Positions 1 through 8,868 of a stretch of DNA of 49,658 bases are shown here, piece after piece. Made by a program: the position numbers and the translations under genes. The stretch is from Gammaproteobacteria bacterium (GTDB taxonomy: Bacteria; Pseudomonadota; Gammaproteobacteria; Pseudomonadales; Pseudohongiellaceae): NCBI GenBank assembly GCA_029244985.1, contig JAQWQD010000019.1, positions 1-49,658 on the forward strand, in the 5' to 3' direction. The notes under the pieces were generated by a model. That model worked only from the letters and a program-made list of their open reading frames with translations, made no database searches and was not told the origin of the DNA. Position 1 is the first letter of the stretch. Each line of letters begins with the position of its first letter.

Positions 1-2
1 GC

Positions 3-74
3 ACGCAATACGTCGCCTTGTTTATCGGAGGGGGAAGCTATGCCGCCGAGCTGATAGCCTTGGCACTACCCTAA
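3..74 (+). CDS. 3' end of a probable PQQ-dependent dehydrogenase (partial)
   Basis: Only the last 23 codons and a TAA stop are inside the window; the gene begins to the left. The tail reads TQYVALFIGGG and ends in ALALP. Quinoprotein (PQQ-dependent) alcohol and glucose dehydrogenases characteristically finish with a glycine-rich QYV-GGG stretch followed by a final AFALP-like strand that closes the beta-propeller, so this family is the best guess. The other two plus-strand frames here do not resemble a known protein end. The call rests on a short motif and family memory, so it is tentative. Confidence 0.45.
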   Translation, partial: TQYVALFIGGGSYAAELIALALP

Positions 75-179
75 TATCTGCCTTAGGGAGAATGACTTGC
101 TTTGAGGGTACTGACAAGTTAGCGCGACCTAAGGGTATTCGTAAGCATTAACTATCTACCACTTCTTAATTAAGCAATT

Positions 180-578
180 TTATTGGCCAACCCGACTGCA
201 CTGAATGCGCTCCATAAATGTTGATGCAACTTCGTCCGCAGGTGGCACAGCAGCGGCAACGATACTCGAAACAGCACCCTCGCCCGTCTGCAAATTCATT
301 ACGATGGCATTCCCTAGATTCGTTGAGCAACGAATAATATTACTACTTGTGCAATTCTCGAAAACCCACTGGTAACCTGAAAAAATTAAGCTACCACTAC
401 TTTCACTTCCAATTGTGAAGAGGTAGGCGGCAGGAGCAAAAGACTGATTCTCCCACCTTCCTTCCTGCCAAAGAAAACCAATAGAATTAACCCCTTCGCA
501 TCTCCAAGAATTATTCCCTTCAGCGGCATAGACAGAAACACCAAGCAACAGCGATAGTACTACAATCGAGAATCGCAT
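180..578 (-). CDS. Small secreted protein with four cysteines, function unknown
   Basis: 132 residues. I do not recognise the family. The N-terminus MRFSIVVLSLLLGVSVYA is a classical Sec signal peptide with a likely cleavage after YAA, leaving a mature protein of about 113 residues. The mature part has four cysteines (in WRCEG, FENCTS, IRCSTN and IQCSRV), an even number that suits periplasmic disulfides. It has no transmembrane segment and no lipobox. The start is supported by a GGAGG Shine-Dalgarno six bases upstream of the ATG. It stands alone: the partial gene to its left runs toward it on the other strand, and csrA lies about 330 bp upstream, so it is probably monocistronic. Confidence 0.7.
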   Translation of the reverse strand: MRFSIVVLSLLLGVSVYAAEGNNSWRCEGVNSIGFLWQEGRWENQSFAPAAYLFTIGSESSGSLIFSGYQWVFENCTSSNIIRCSTNLGNAIVMNLQTGEGAVSSIVAAAVPPADEVASTFMERIQCSRVGQ

Positions 579-911
579 ATTAGCCTCCTAATTCAAAAAT
601 TATGCTAGGACAAGTTACGCATGTGATGGGACTGACATTAGTGCTAGAACCATGCAAAAAAATCTTAAACTTATTTTTCATAGTATCGCCTTTAATAACA
701 TACTATATTGAATAGTAATCATATTTTTCTGCCATCATTCAATGATGTATAAAAGTAATAGAATGATCAATTGAAAATATTTTAGAGTGATTTTTGAGCA
801 GAGGTGGCCAGATAGAAATTTTAATCCAAAGCATTTCGGATCTTAAAGTGAAAGCACTAATCGTAAAACGACCACTCTCCAAGAAATTGAAGAGCGTTAG
901 CAGAAGCCATT
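579..911. other. Gene-free AT-rich stretch
   Basis: No coding region is convincing here. The right part is covered by an open frame that runs antisense into csrA and has no ribosome binding site. The stretch must hold the promoter of the small secreted gene on its left and the 3' end of the csrA transcript. I see no tRNA cloverleaf, although a tRNA-Ser often follows csrA in other Gammaproteobacteria, and no clear terminator hairpin. Confidence 0.5.
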
Positions 912-1112
912 TCATTCGTCTTCTTGATTTGACGGTAATTCGCCGCCCTTCTCTTTTTGGATCCGCTGATAAATTTCTTCGCGATGCACTGCGACTTCTT
1001 TTGGGGCATTAACTCCTATCCTTACCTGATTGCCTTTAACTCCAAGCACAGTCACTGTCACATCATCTCCAACCATCAATGTTTCGCCAATCCGGCGCGT
1101 CAGTATTAACAT
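912..1112 (-). CDS. csrA: Carbon storage regulator CsrA
   Basis: 66 residues, a normal CsrA length. CsrA is a homodimeric RNA-binding protein that binds GGA motifs in mRNA leaders and represses or stabilises transcripts. The N-terminal strand [18 protein letters not shown] and the segment [19 protein letters not shown] carry the conserved family pattern, including the Arg-rich first strand and the AP-VHREEI region that form the RNA-binding surface. The tail is short and acidic. The start has a strong GGAGG, and the GGA of this Shine-Dalgarno resembles the sites CsrA uses to repress its own translation; that regulation is inferred. It follows alaS and lysC on the same strand, the order seen in Pseudomonas. 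Confidence 0.98.
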   Translation of the reverse strand: MLILTRRIGETLMVGDDVTVTVLGVKGNQVRIGVNAPKEVAVHREEIYQRIQKEKGGELPSNQEDE

Positions 1113-1319
1113 TGCATTCCTCCATTAATCATTCCTTTGTACGTCCTAAATTAACCCCTACTTTTGACCTTAACCTATCCGCGAAAAATTAAATGTAATC
1201 TGATTTCCTATCAACTATTTGTTGATTCTTCAGCAAACTCATTTAACCTGATAAAAATCCTCGAATATTGAGATTTTCCCATTAGCAAATGAAGGCCTTC
1301 AGCACTTGGGTTCCGTGCC

Positions 1320-1339
1320 AGCCCGGGTATGACCGGGCT
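1320..1339. repeat. Palindromic GC-rich hairpin between lysC and csrA
   Basis: The arms AGCCCGG and CCGGGCT pair perfectly over 7 bp around a 6-base loop. The hairpin stands out as a GC-rich island in an AT-rich 343-bp gap (1113-1455) that holds no convincing gene. It is flanked by related AGTGCT-type words at about 1299 and 1352. There is no T-run on either side, so it is not a standard intrinsic terminator. The shape suits a REP-type palindromic element, or an RNA structure that separates lysC and csrA expression. I noticed only one copy in the window. Confidence 0.5.
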
Positions 1340-1455
1340 CGCTCTCGAAAGCACTTTTAGCTTGGGGTCTAGTATCTGCCTATATTGGGAGATTGCCAAT
1401 ACCTTCAGCTCTGTTTTATGGGGTAGTTATCTCTGGAGATGCTCGGTGAGAGGAA

Positions 1456-2694
1456 TTAGGCCTCATTGCCGGTTGGTGAATCCGCCAGTTCAAATACGCT
1501 ATGCAGCGCTCTCACGGCAAGTTCCAAATACTTTTCTTCGATAACTACAGATATCTTAATCTCTGAAGTAGTAATAATTTCTATATTGATATTCTCGTCG
1601 GCTAGAGCTTTAAACATTTTGCTCGCTATACCTGCATGGGAACGCATACCGACTCCAACTAAGGAGACCTTACAAACTCTCCTATCTAGAGTAACTTCTT
1701 TGGCTTTTAGATCGTTAGCGATGGTATCCAGAATTTCTTTTGCCTTGTCACTTTCCGCCCGTTTCACTGTAAAAGTAATATCATTGGAACCATCTGCCGC
1801 AGCATTTTGCACTATGACATCAACTTCAATTCCCGCCTCACTAACGGGCCCAATAACTTTGTAGGCAATCCCTGGGATATCAGGCACACCTGCGACCGTC
1901 AATTTCGCTTCATCACGTTCAAACGCGATACCAGCTATGGCTGGATCTTCCATATCGGTTTCTTCCTCTAAAGTTATTAGGGTTCCTTCACTTTCTTCGA
2001 AGGTAGATAAAACACGCAATGGTACTTTGTACTTTCCTGCAAACTCTACTGAACGAAGTTGCAATACCTTGGCACCCAGGCTTGCGAGCTCTAACATTTC
2101 TTCAAATGTAATGCTCTTTAACAGTTTTGCGTCTTCAACTACTCGTGGATCCGTGGTGTAAACACCTTTTACATCAGTATAAATTTGGCACTCATCGGCA
2201 TCCAACGCAGCAGCTAACGCGACAGCAGTGGTGTCTGAGCCACCTCTTCCTAAGGTAGTAATGTTTCCATTGTCATCCGCACCTTGAAAGCCAGCAACAA
2301 CAACGATATTGCCCTGATCTAGTTCAGCACGCATGAGAGAACTATCAATCTCTTTAATCCGTGCTTTTGTGTGGGAATTATCAGTAAGAATTCGAACCTG
2401 ACCCCCAGTGAAAGAACGGGCAGCATATCCACGTTTTTTTAACGCCATACAAAGTAGCGCGATAGTTACTTGCTCTCCAGTAGACAGCAGCACATCCATT
2501 TCTCTTGGAATTGGTTGTTCCGTTATTTCCTGAGCTAAGGAGGTCAACCTATTGGTTTCTCCGCTCATAGCAGAAACCACGACAACGACATCATCACCAT
2601 CGTCACGAAACTTACCGATTTTTTCCGCTACAGCATCTATTCTTTCAGGACTTCCAACTGAGGTTCCGCCATATTTTTGGACAATCAAAGTCAT
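1456..2694 (-). CDS. lysC: Aspartate kinase, lysine-sensitive type with two ACT domains
   Basis: 412 residues. Phosphorylates aspartate with ATP, the first step to lysine, threonine and methionine. The amino-acid kinase domain fills residues 1-250 and begins with the diagnostic KYGGTSVG; GRGGSDTTAVALAAAL lies near residue 150. Two ACT domains follow (about 265-335 and 343-405), the second containing VGVGMRSHAGIASKMF, as in the allosteric monofunctional enzymes of Pseudomonas. In that family the ACT half is often also made separately from an internal start; a Met near residue 248 would suit, but I see no proof. The ATG is 3 bp after the alaS stop, with GGAAAG inside the alaS tail, so the two genes are translationally coupled. 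Confidence 0.97.
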   Translation of the reverse strand: MTLIVQKYGGTSVGSPERIDAVAEKIGKFRDDGDDVVVVVSAMSGETNRLTSLAQEITEQPIPREMDVLLSTGEQVTIALLCMALKKRGYAARSFTGGQVRILTDNSHTKARIKEIDSSLMRAELDQGNIVVVAGFQGADDNGNITTLGRGGSDTTAVALAAALDADECQIYTDVKGVYTTDPRVVEDAKLLKSITFEEMLELASLGAKVLQLRSVEFAGKYKVPLRVLSTFEESEGTLITLEEETDMEDPAIAGIAFERDEAKLTVAGVPDIPGIAYKVIGPVSEAGIEVDVIVQNAAADGSNDITFTVKRAESDKAKEILDTIANDLKAKEVTLDRRVCKVSLVGVGMRSHAGIASKMFKALADENINIEIITTSEIKISVVIEEKYLELAVRALHSVFELADSPTGNEA

Positions 2695-2697
2695 CGT

Positions 2698-5298
2698 CTA
2701 TAACTTTCCTTCTAGCCACGGTGTAACGGAATTCAATGCTTCAGGAACAGCACCTATATCGTTGCCACCCGCCATGGCCATATCAGGACGACCTCCTCCT
2801 TTGCCTCCGACTTGTTCAGCAACCAAATTTACCAGATCGCCAGCCTTAACTTTATCTGTCAAATCCTTGCTGACTCCAGCAACTAGATTTACCTTTTCAC
2901 CAGAGCTGCTCGCAAGTAATATCACGGATGAACCAAGTTTATTTTTTAATTGATCAACAGTTTCTCTCAAGGATTTAGAATTAAACCCTTCGACACTCGC
3001 AATTAACACCTTCACGCCATTTAAGCTTATTGCCTGATCAATCAAATCATCACCAGCGGATGATGCTAACTTTCCTTTTAGTTGTTCAACTTCTTTTTCC
3101 AGGGCTCGATTGCTATTACTTAATTGCTGCACCTTGTCGACAAGGTCAGAAGTTCCAGACTTAATAATCTCGCGAAGGTTTCTGAGAATCTGCCCTTCTT
3201 CATCTATCAGAGCTAAAGCTCCTGTTCCAGTAACTGCCTCAACTCTACGCACGCCAGCAGAAATACCTGTCTCACTAGTAATTTTAAATAAGCCGATATC
3301 TCCAGTTCGATTCACATGACAGCCACCACAAAATTCAACAGAGAATTCACCACCCATGGTAACGACCCGGACTTCATCTCCATATTTTTCGCCAAACAGT
3401 GCCAATGCTCCCCGTTCTTTGGCTTCAATCAAGGGCATGACTTCTTTGCTGACTGATGAATTCAAAAGAATTTGTGCATTCACTTTATCTTCGATTGCTT
3501 TTAATTCATCCGTTGTGACAGGAGATGAGTGTGAGAAATCGAATCGCAATCGATCAGCGTCAACCAGAGAACCCTTTTGAGAAACATGATCCCCCAAAAT
3601 ACTCCTCAGAGCAGAATGCATTAAGTGTGTAGCAGAATGATTTAAGGTAATTGCTTGTCGATCATCGCTAGCGACCTTGGCGGTGACTATGTCCCCAATT
3701 TCTAAGCTTCCTTGATCCAATACGCCTCGGTGAATATGGGTATTTCCTTGTTTCTGTGTATCAAGGATTCTAAAACTAGCACTATCATTTTCTAAGACAC
3801 CGTGATCGCCAATTTGACCACCAGATTCACCATAAAACGGACTTGTATCCAAGAGTAATAATACTTCAGATTCATCCGGAACTGATTCGAGCTTCTCATT
3901 CTCCTTGGAAAAGATAGCAATAATTTTTGCACTGTCTTGCAAATTTGAATAGCCCGAGAAGTTCGTAGAGTGTGAAGCATCCAATTCCAGCTTTTCTACT
4001 GCGCCAAAATTACTCGCTGCTCGCGCAGATTCTTTTTGTATTGCCATCGCGCGATCAAACTCTTCCATGTCTAGGTTTAGATCATGCTCTCTAGCAACAT
4101 CCGCTGTAAGGTCAACTGGAAAGCCGTAAGTGTCGTATAGCTGAAACACCGTATCACCAGGAAGCACATCACCTTTCAGGCTTGAAATTGCCTTCTCTAG
4201 GATCACCATGCCATTTTCTAATGTGCGGGCAAATTGCTCCTCTTCTTCTTTGAGAACTTTCTCAACGAATTGTTGGCTCTCGACTAATTCTGGATATGCT
4301 ATTCCCATGACCTTCGCCAAAGAACTAACTAGCTTATAGAAAAATACATCTTTAATACCGAGTTGATATCCGTGACGTACTGCTCTTCTCACTATTCTTC
4401 GCAGCACATAACCTCGGCCTTCATTAGAAGGCACCACGCCATCAACAACAAGAAAGGCACAAGACCGGATATGATCAGCTATCACGTTCAGTGACGAGTC
4501 ATTTAGATCTGATCGGCCAGTGATTTCTGCAATATCGTTTATCAAGGATTGAAATAAATCAATTTCATAGTTGCTGTGAACATGCTGCATGACAGCGGCG
4601 AGCCTTTCCAATCCAGCGCCAGTATCTACGGAGGGTTTTGGTAGCGGCCTCATCGACCCATCAGCTTTTCGTTCAAATTGCATGAAAACGAGATTCCATA
4701 TCTCGATATAGCGATCTCCATCCTCATCCGGACTCCCCGGGGGACCACCTTCAACATCTGACCCATGATCATAAAATATCTCTGAACACGGCCCGCAAGG
4801 GCCGGTATCTCCCATTGCCCAAAAATTGTCTTTTTCTCCTAACCTGGAAAATTTGCTGGCATCGATCTTTATTTCGTCTAACCAGATAGATGCTGCTTCG
4901 TCGTCGTCGGTGAACACTGTTATCCAAAGCTTCTCTGCGGGCAGACCCAAATCAACAGTCAAGAATTCCCAAGCAAATTGAATAGCCTCGCGTTTAAAAT
5001 AGTCTCCAAAGGAGAAATTTCCCAACATTTCAAAAAAGGTATGGTGCCGTGCGGTATAGCCGACATTCTCAAGGTCATTATGTTTGCCTCCAGCGCGGAC
5101 ACAGCGCTGAGAGGTTGTTGCTCGGGCATAAGTGCGCTTCTCATCTCCCAAAAAAGTATCTTTAAACTGAACCATGCCAGCATTAGTAAAAAGTAGTGTT
5201 GGGTCGTTTCCAGGGACGAGCGAACTACTCGCCACCACTTCATGGTCGCGGGCTGCAAAAAAATCTAAGAATTTCTGACGGATTTCCGCGCTTTTCAT
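2698..5298 (-). CDS. alaS: Alanine--tRNA ligase
   Basis: 866 residues, the usual bacterial length. Charges tRNA-Ala and hydrolyses mischarged Ser and Gly products. The class II catalytic core is N-terminal (motif [12 protein letters not shown] near residue 36, [17 protein letters not shown] near 85). The editing domain carries its zinc ligands in [11 protein letters not shown] (about residue 553) and CGGCH (about 656). A coiled-coil and a DHHA1 C-terminal domain with the [15 protein letters not shown] signature finish the protein. The start is supported by AGGA eight bases upstream. First gene of an alaS-lysC-csrA run; a good -10 box lies 60 bp upstream. Confidence 0.99.
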   Translation of the reverse strand: MKSAEIRQKFLDFFAARDHEVVASSSLVPGNDPTLLFTNAGMVQFKDTFLGDEKRTYARATTSQRCVRAGGKHNDLENVGYTARHHTFFEMLGNFSFGDYFKREAIQFAWEFLTVDLGLPAEKLWITVFTDDDEAASIWLDEIKIDASKFSRLGEKDNFWAMGDTGPCGPCSEIFYDHGSDVEGGPPGSPDEDGDRYIEIWNLVFMQFERKADGSMRPLPKPSVDTGAGLERLAAVMQHVHSNYEIDLFQSLINDIAEITGRSDLNDSSLNVIADHIRSCAFLVVDGVVPSNEGRGYVLRRIVRRAVRHGYQLGIKDVFFYKLVSSLAKVMGIAYPELVESQQFVEKVLKEEEEQFARTLENGMVILEKAISSLKGDVLPGDTVFQLYDTYGFPVDLTADVAREHDLNLDMEEFDRAMAIQKESARAASNFGAVEKLELDASHSTNFSGYSNLQDSAKIIAIFSKENEKLESVPDESEVLLLLDTSPFYGESGGQIGDHGVLENDSASFRILDTQKQGNTHIHRGVLDQGSLEIGDIVTAKVASDDRQAITLNHSATHLMHSALRSILGDHVSQKGSLVDADRLRFDFSHSSPVTTDELKAIEDKVNAQILLNSSVSKEVMPLIEAKERGALALFGEKYGDEVRVVTMGGEFSVEFCGGCHVNRTGDIGLFKITSETGISAGVRRVEAVTGTGALALIDEEGQILRNLREIIKSGTSDLVDKVQQLSNSNRALEKEVEQLKGKLASSAGDDLIDQAISLNGVKVLIASVEGFNSKSLRETVDQLKNKLGSSVILLASSSGEKVNLVAGVSKDLTDKVKAGDLVNLVAEQVGGKGGGRPDMAMAGGNDIGAVPEALNSVTPWLEGKL

Positions 5299-5357
5299 GT
5301 CAATCCTAAGTCATTATTTGGCTATCGATGTGGCGCGCCAATTAAAAAAAGCAGGGG

Positions 5358-5387
5358 ATTATAGCGCTTACAGCTCTGAATTTGCAG
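5358..5387 (-). promoter_or_regulatory. Probable sigma-70 promoter for alaS-lysC
   Basis: On the minus strand a perfect TATAAT lies at 5363-5358, preceded 17 bp upstream by TGCAAA (or CTGCAA with an 18-bp spacer), a weak match to TTGACA. The box is written GCTATAAT, the same as in the promoters proposed for hom and ffh in this window. Transcription would begin near 5350, leaving a leader of about 50 bases before alaS. Confidence 0.5.
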
Positions 5388-5455
5388 GGTTTTTAGTCTT
5401 TTTGCTGCGGCTCGCCTGCATTTGGTCCTAGCAAAGAAGGAGCTAATTGACTAAA

Positions 5456-6550
5456 TCAAAATGGAGCAATGGTTTTGTCAATTGGTACTCGCAAGCGACC
5501 ATCACTGGATAGAATTATTGCTATTGGGCGAGTTTGCGGAAAATGACTTAGAATTATCGTGACAATAATCAGGAATGGCACGCACAAAAACATACCTGGA
5601 ATTTCCCAGACATATCCCCATAGCGCCAAATTCAGAAGAATAACGATTGGACTTAAATTAAAAGATGAGCCCATCAACCGAGGTTCCAAAATATTGCCGA
5701 TACAAAGTTGAACTACACCAATTCCACCCAACACAGCGAAGAACAATGTATACCCATCTGATTGTGCTAGCGCTATCAATGCAGGAAAGATAGTAGCGAT
5801 TATGGAACCAATTGTTGGAATAAAGTTTAATAGGAAAATAATCAGCCCCCAAACACCAGCAAAATCTACATCCATAATGCTAAGGAAAGTAAAACTAAGA
5901 AGACCGGTGAGAGAACTCGTAAAGACTTTTATCGTAATATATTTTTGAATATCATCCCGAATTCTGGCGATGATCTTATTGACGTTTTCCTCTTTTTCTT
6001 CGTCAGCAACTAAAGACGAAATTTTCTTACTGAAGTGCCCCTGCTCAAGAAATAAGAACCCCAGATAAATAAGAATCAAACCACCACTAGCGAGCACACT
6101 TGTTAAAGTTGACGCAATTGAAGCTGCATAACTTGGAATATTTATCCATCCTGATATTAATTGCCCAAAGCTTTGCCCTTCAAATTGTGATATATCGAAA
6201 AACGAAAGGTTCTCCAGACGAGTTGTCAAATTTTCTTGGTAAACCGGAGCAATTTCTAATACGTCATCTACTGTCGAACTTAGAAAATTAACTATCATCC
6301 AAATCAAAGCAATAAATGTTAGAAAAGAAGCCGTAACGCAGAGACGCCTAGGAAAACCAAGCGCACCGATTCTTATGTTAGCGAAAGCATTGCCAAGCGT
6401 GATAATTAAATACCAAAGCGCAGTCGCAATCACCAATGGCAAGAGTAAGTCCTTACCTATGATTAAGAGATAGAAAATAAGAACGACGAGGACTGCAGCA
6501 GCTGTGTAATTCAATATCTTCATAGAGAGCAAAAATCCATTAGTTGTCAC
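5456..6550 (-). CDS. AI-2E family transporter (PerM/YdiK-like permease)
   Basis: 364 residues from the GTG at 6550; an ATG at 6523 would give 355 residues beginning MKILNYTAAAVLVV. Neither start has a strong Shine-Dalgarno and I cannot decide. The pattern is that of the AI-2E exporter superfamily: two N-terminal membrane helices, a third near residue 70, a soluble segment (about 95-140), then a helix pair and a C-terminal bundle containing FIPTIGSIIATIFPALIAL and the conserved GNILEPRLMGSSFNLSPIVILL near residue 290. Family members export small molecules such as autoinducer-2 or act in Na+/H+ exchange; substrate unknown here. It reads toward alaS, separated by 157 bp that include the alaS promoter, and is divergent from the propeller gene. 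Confidence 0.9.
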   Translation of the reverse strand: MTTNGFLLSMKILNYTAAAVLVVLIFYLLIIGKDLLLPLVIATALWYLIITLGNAFANIRIGALGFPRRLCVTASFLTFIALIWMIVNFLSSTVDDVLEIAPVYQENLTTRLENLSFFDISQFEGQSFGQLISGWINIPSYAASIASTLTSVLASGGLILIYLGFLFLEQGHFSKKISSLVADEEKEENVNKIIARIRDDIQKYITIKVFTSSLTGLLSFTFLSIMDVDFAGVWGLIIFLLNFIPTIGSIIATIFPALIALAQSDGYTLFFAVLGGIGVVQLCIGNILEPRLMGSSFNLSPIVILLNLALWGYVWEIPGMFLCVPFLIIVTIILSHFPQTRPIAIILSSDGRLRVPIDKTIAPF

Positions 6551-6820
6551 TCAGCTACTGTGACTGGCAAAAAATCCCCTGCAGAACGCCTTACAGCGAC
6601 GAAAAGTAGCTCTCATTATATAGATATTTTTTCATATAAATACACAGAAGATCACCCATCTCTCCTTTATATATAATGACCCCTCTTCAACTCTGGAAGA
6701 GTTTTTTATAGGCTTTCCAGCTATCTATCTCACTTATACAGAAATTTTTGAGCGGTAGGCAGCACTTACAAATACATCCTATATTTACGATATACTATAG
6801 GTCGCTACAGGAGTGAAGTA
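6551..6820. promoter_or_regulatory. Divergent intergenic region between permease and propeller genes
   Basis: 270 bp, very AT-rich, with no coding potential I trust. It must contain promoters for both divergent genes. For the rightward gene a TATACT box ends about 25 bp before the ribosome binding site, with no clear -35; the Shine-Dalgarno GGAG lies eight bases before the ATG at 6821. A stem formed by ACTCT and AGAGT around 6690-6715 is followed by a T-rich run, but its position upstream of both genes makes a terminator role unlikely. Confidence 0.4.
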
Positions 6821-8863
6821 ATGCAAAATTTTCTACAACGATTAAATCATCGAAAGGTTTTTCGGGTTGCAACGGTTTATAGCGTTGTGGCATGGCTCCT
6901 TATGCAAATCCTTGACATTGTCCTTCCAACTTTTAACGCTCCTTTATGGGTTAACCAAACGCTTTTACTTCTGCTTCTATTAGGCCTGCCTCTCGTTACC
7001 ATTTTAGCTTGGTTGATGGATAGCCATACTGAAGAAGAAAATGAGCAGAAAATAAACTCGTCACAACAGCAAAAAAGTTTTATTACTGGAGGATCAATCG
7101 TCAATAGCTTAGCGTTTGGCTTAATTTTTTTGGCAGTTACCTTTCTGCTAATGGACCGATTTTTATTGTCTTCCAATGAACAAGCAAATAATTCGCAAAA
7201 TAACGGTAATACTAGTCAACAAATTGTTCAACGAACCAACATCCTTTTACCTTCTGATCAAACCATAGCACTCGCAGAAATGATGCCCTTAGGTGTCGGC
7301 CGGAAATCTTTAGCGATCTCAAATCAAGGAAATTTTTTAGCCTATGTAGCTAATGAGTCCGGATCACTCAAAATTTACATCCGGCCAATGGATTCTTTTG
7401 AGGCCTATCCATTAAATGGAACTGAAGGCGGCTTCTCCCCTTTTTTCTCCCCTGACGAACAATGGCTGGGATTTTTAACTCCAACCCATATTCTAAAAAT
7501 CCCTGTATCTGGCGGTTCACCACAAACACTAACAGAGTCAACTAATGTGTATGGCATTACATGGGGAGATGACAACAATATAGTTTTCTCAGAAAGAGAA
7601 GGTATGCGAATAGCTTCGATCTCAGCCGACGGAGGACAAAAAAATATTCTCCTTGAGAGCACAGATCTAGTTATGAATCCTGCACTTCTTCCAGACAACA
7701 AAGGTATTCTACTTTCGAACCTATCTTCTGTAATTCAGCTTTTCGATCCCGAAACTGGAGTCGTTAGACCTTTAATTCCGCGAGGGCGGGACGCACGCTA
7801 TATTGATTCAGGTCACATCGTGTATGCCGGCATGGAAAGCTATATGGCTGCATCCTTTAGCTTAGAAACTATGTCCATTGAGGGGTCTGCATTTCCAATT
7901 CTAGATGGCGTCTTAGTAGAAGCTTTGGGCGCATCACAACTTACATTTTCAAATAATGGAATTTTAGCTTATATACCAGGCGCAGATATGGGTATTGTTA
8001 CCCCTGTATGGACCGATCGAAATGGAAATGAAACACCAATTTCCTTAATCTCTCGCAGATACGGGAGCTTTGACTTGTCCCCTGATGCCTCTCAAGTAGC
8101 TATTTCCATCGTTGATGGGCCCGACTCTGATGTATGGGTTTACGATTTTGATCGCCAAACTACCCCGCAGAGATTAACCGTAGGCAAAGGTGCATTATTT
8201 CCCAAGTGGTCCTTAGATGGCAGCAATATAGTTTTTGGTGCACAGAACCCAGCTAATTCAGACGTAAGAGCAAGGCTCGATATTCAAGGCTCAGGCGCTG
8301 TTGAATCCGCACGAATTGATTCTGACTTTGCGGATTTAATTGCTCCTGATTCGTGGGGTGAAAATGGGGAATTGGTTGTTTCAGCCATATCCCAAGCTGA
8401 TCAAGGTCTCGATTTATACGTTATCGATCCTGAAGATCAAGAACGTCGGCCTTTTTTAGTCACGGAAAATTCTGAATGGGGAGCGTCATTTTCACCAAAC
8501 AGTGATTACGTTGCATACACCACCGACGTTTCAGGGCAATACCAAATTAATGTAAAACGTTATCCTCCTACCGAAGAGAGATGGGTAATATCTTCAGGTT
8601 ATGGTGAAGAACCATTTTGGTCAGAAGACGGGAGCGAAATTTTTTATCGAAGAGGAAACCAGTGGCTAACAATTCCAATCAAGACTAGCCCAGAGTTTGA
8701 AGCTGGAGTTCCCGAAGTACTATTTGAAGGACCATATGGGAATGTACCTGGCATCTCATATGGAGTTGCAGACAATGGTGAAAAATTTTTCCTTTTAAAA
8801 CAACCTGAACAAGAACTTCCGAAAGAAATTAATATTGTTAACAATTGGTCAATTGAAATATAG
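6821..8863 (+). CDS. Membrane-anchored TolB/WD40-type beta-propeller protein
   Basis: 680 residues. The first 65 residues (RKVFRVATVYSVVAWLLMQI and a following hydrophobic helix) match the membrane module common in proteobacterial sensor proteins that pair it with TPR, cyclase or winged-helix domains. A third helix lies at about residues 88-108. The rest (about 140-665) is a propeller built of PD40/TolB-like blades: SPDEQWLGFLTP, SPDASQVAISIVDG, SPNSDYVAYTTDVSG and WSEDGSEIFYRR each show the S-PDG-piece followed by a short strand. Such propellers are typically the C-terminal half of Ser/Thr kinases of the same layout; no kinase, cyclase or DNA-binding domain is present here. The propeller should face the periplasm. 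Likely a binding or scaffold protein, ligand unknown. Its end is 5 bp from the convergent dsbD stop. Confidence 0.8.
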   Translation: MQNFLQRLNHRKVFRVATVYSVVAWLLMQILDIVLPTFNAPLWVNQTLLLLLLLGLPLVTILAWLMDSHTEEENEQKINSSQQQKSFITGGSIVNSLAFGLIFLAVTFLLMDRFLLSSNEQANNSQNNGNTSQQIVQRTNILLPSDQTIALAEMMPLGVGRKSLAISNQGNFLAYVANESGSLKIYIRPMDSFEAYPLNGTEGGFSPFFSPDEQWLGFLTPTHILKIPVSGGSPQTLTESTNVYGITWGDDNNIVFSEREGMRIASISADGGQKNILLESTDLVMNPALLPDNKGILLSNLSSVIQLFDPETGVVRPLIPRGRDARYIDSGHIVYAGMESYMAASFSLETMSIEGSAFPILDGVLVEALGASQLTFSNNGILAYIPGADMGIVTPVWTDRNGNETPISLISRRYGSFDLSPDASQVAISIVDGPDSDVWVYDFDRQTTPQRLTVGKGALFPKWSLDGSNIVFGAQNPANSDVRARLDIQGSGAVESARIDSDFADLIAPDSWGENGELVVSAISQADQGLDLYVIDPEDQERRPFLVTENSEWGASFSPNSDYVAYTTDVSGQYQINVKRYPPTEERWVISSGYGEEPFWSEDGSEIFYRRGNQWLTIPIKTSPEFEAGVPEVLFEGPYGNVPGISYGVADNGEKFFLLKQPEQELPKEINIVNNWSIEI

Positions 8864-8868
8864 AAATG

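Noticed and set aside
794..1012. Plus-strand open frame of 72 codons overlapping csrA
   Set aside because: Antisense to csrA over its right half, no ribosome site, composition of a shadow frame.
1..1460. tRNA-Ser expected near csrA
   Set aside because: No acceptor stem, T-loop or anticodon arm could be drawn in either strand.
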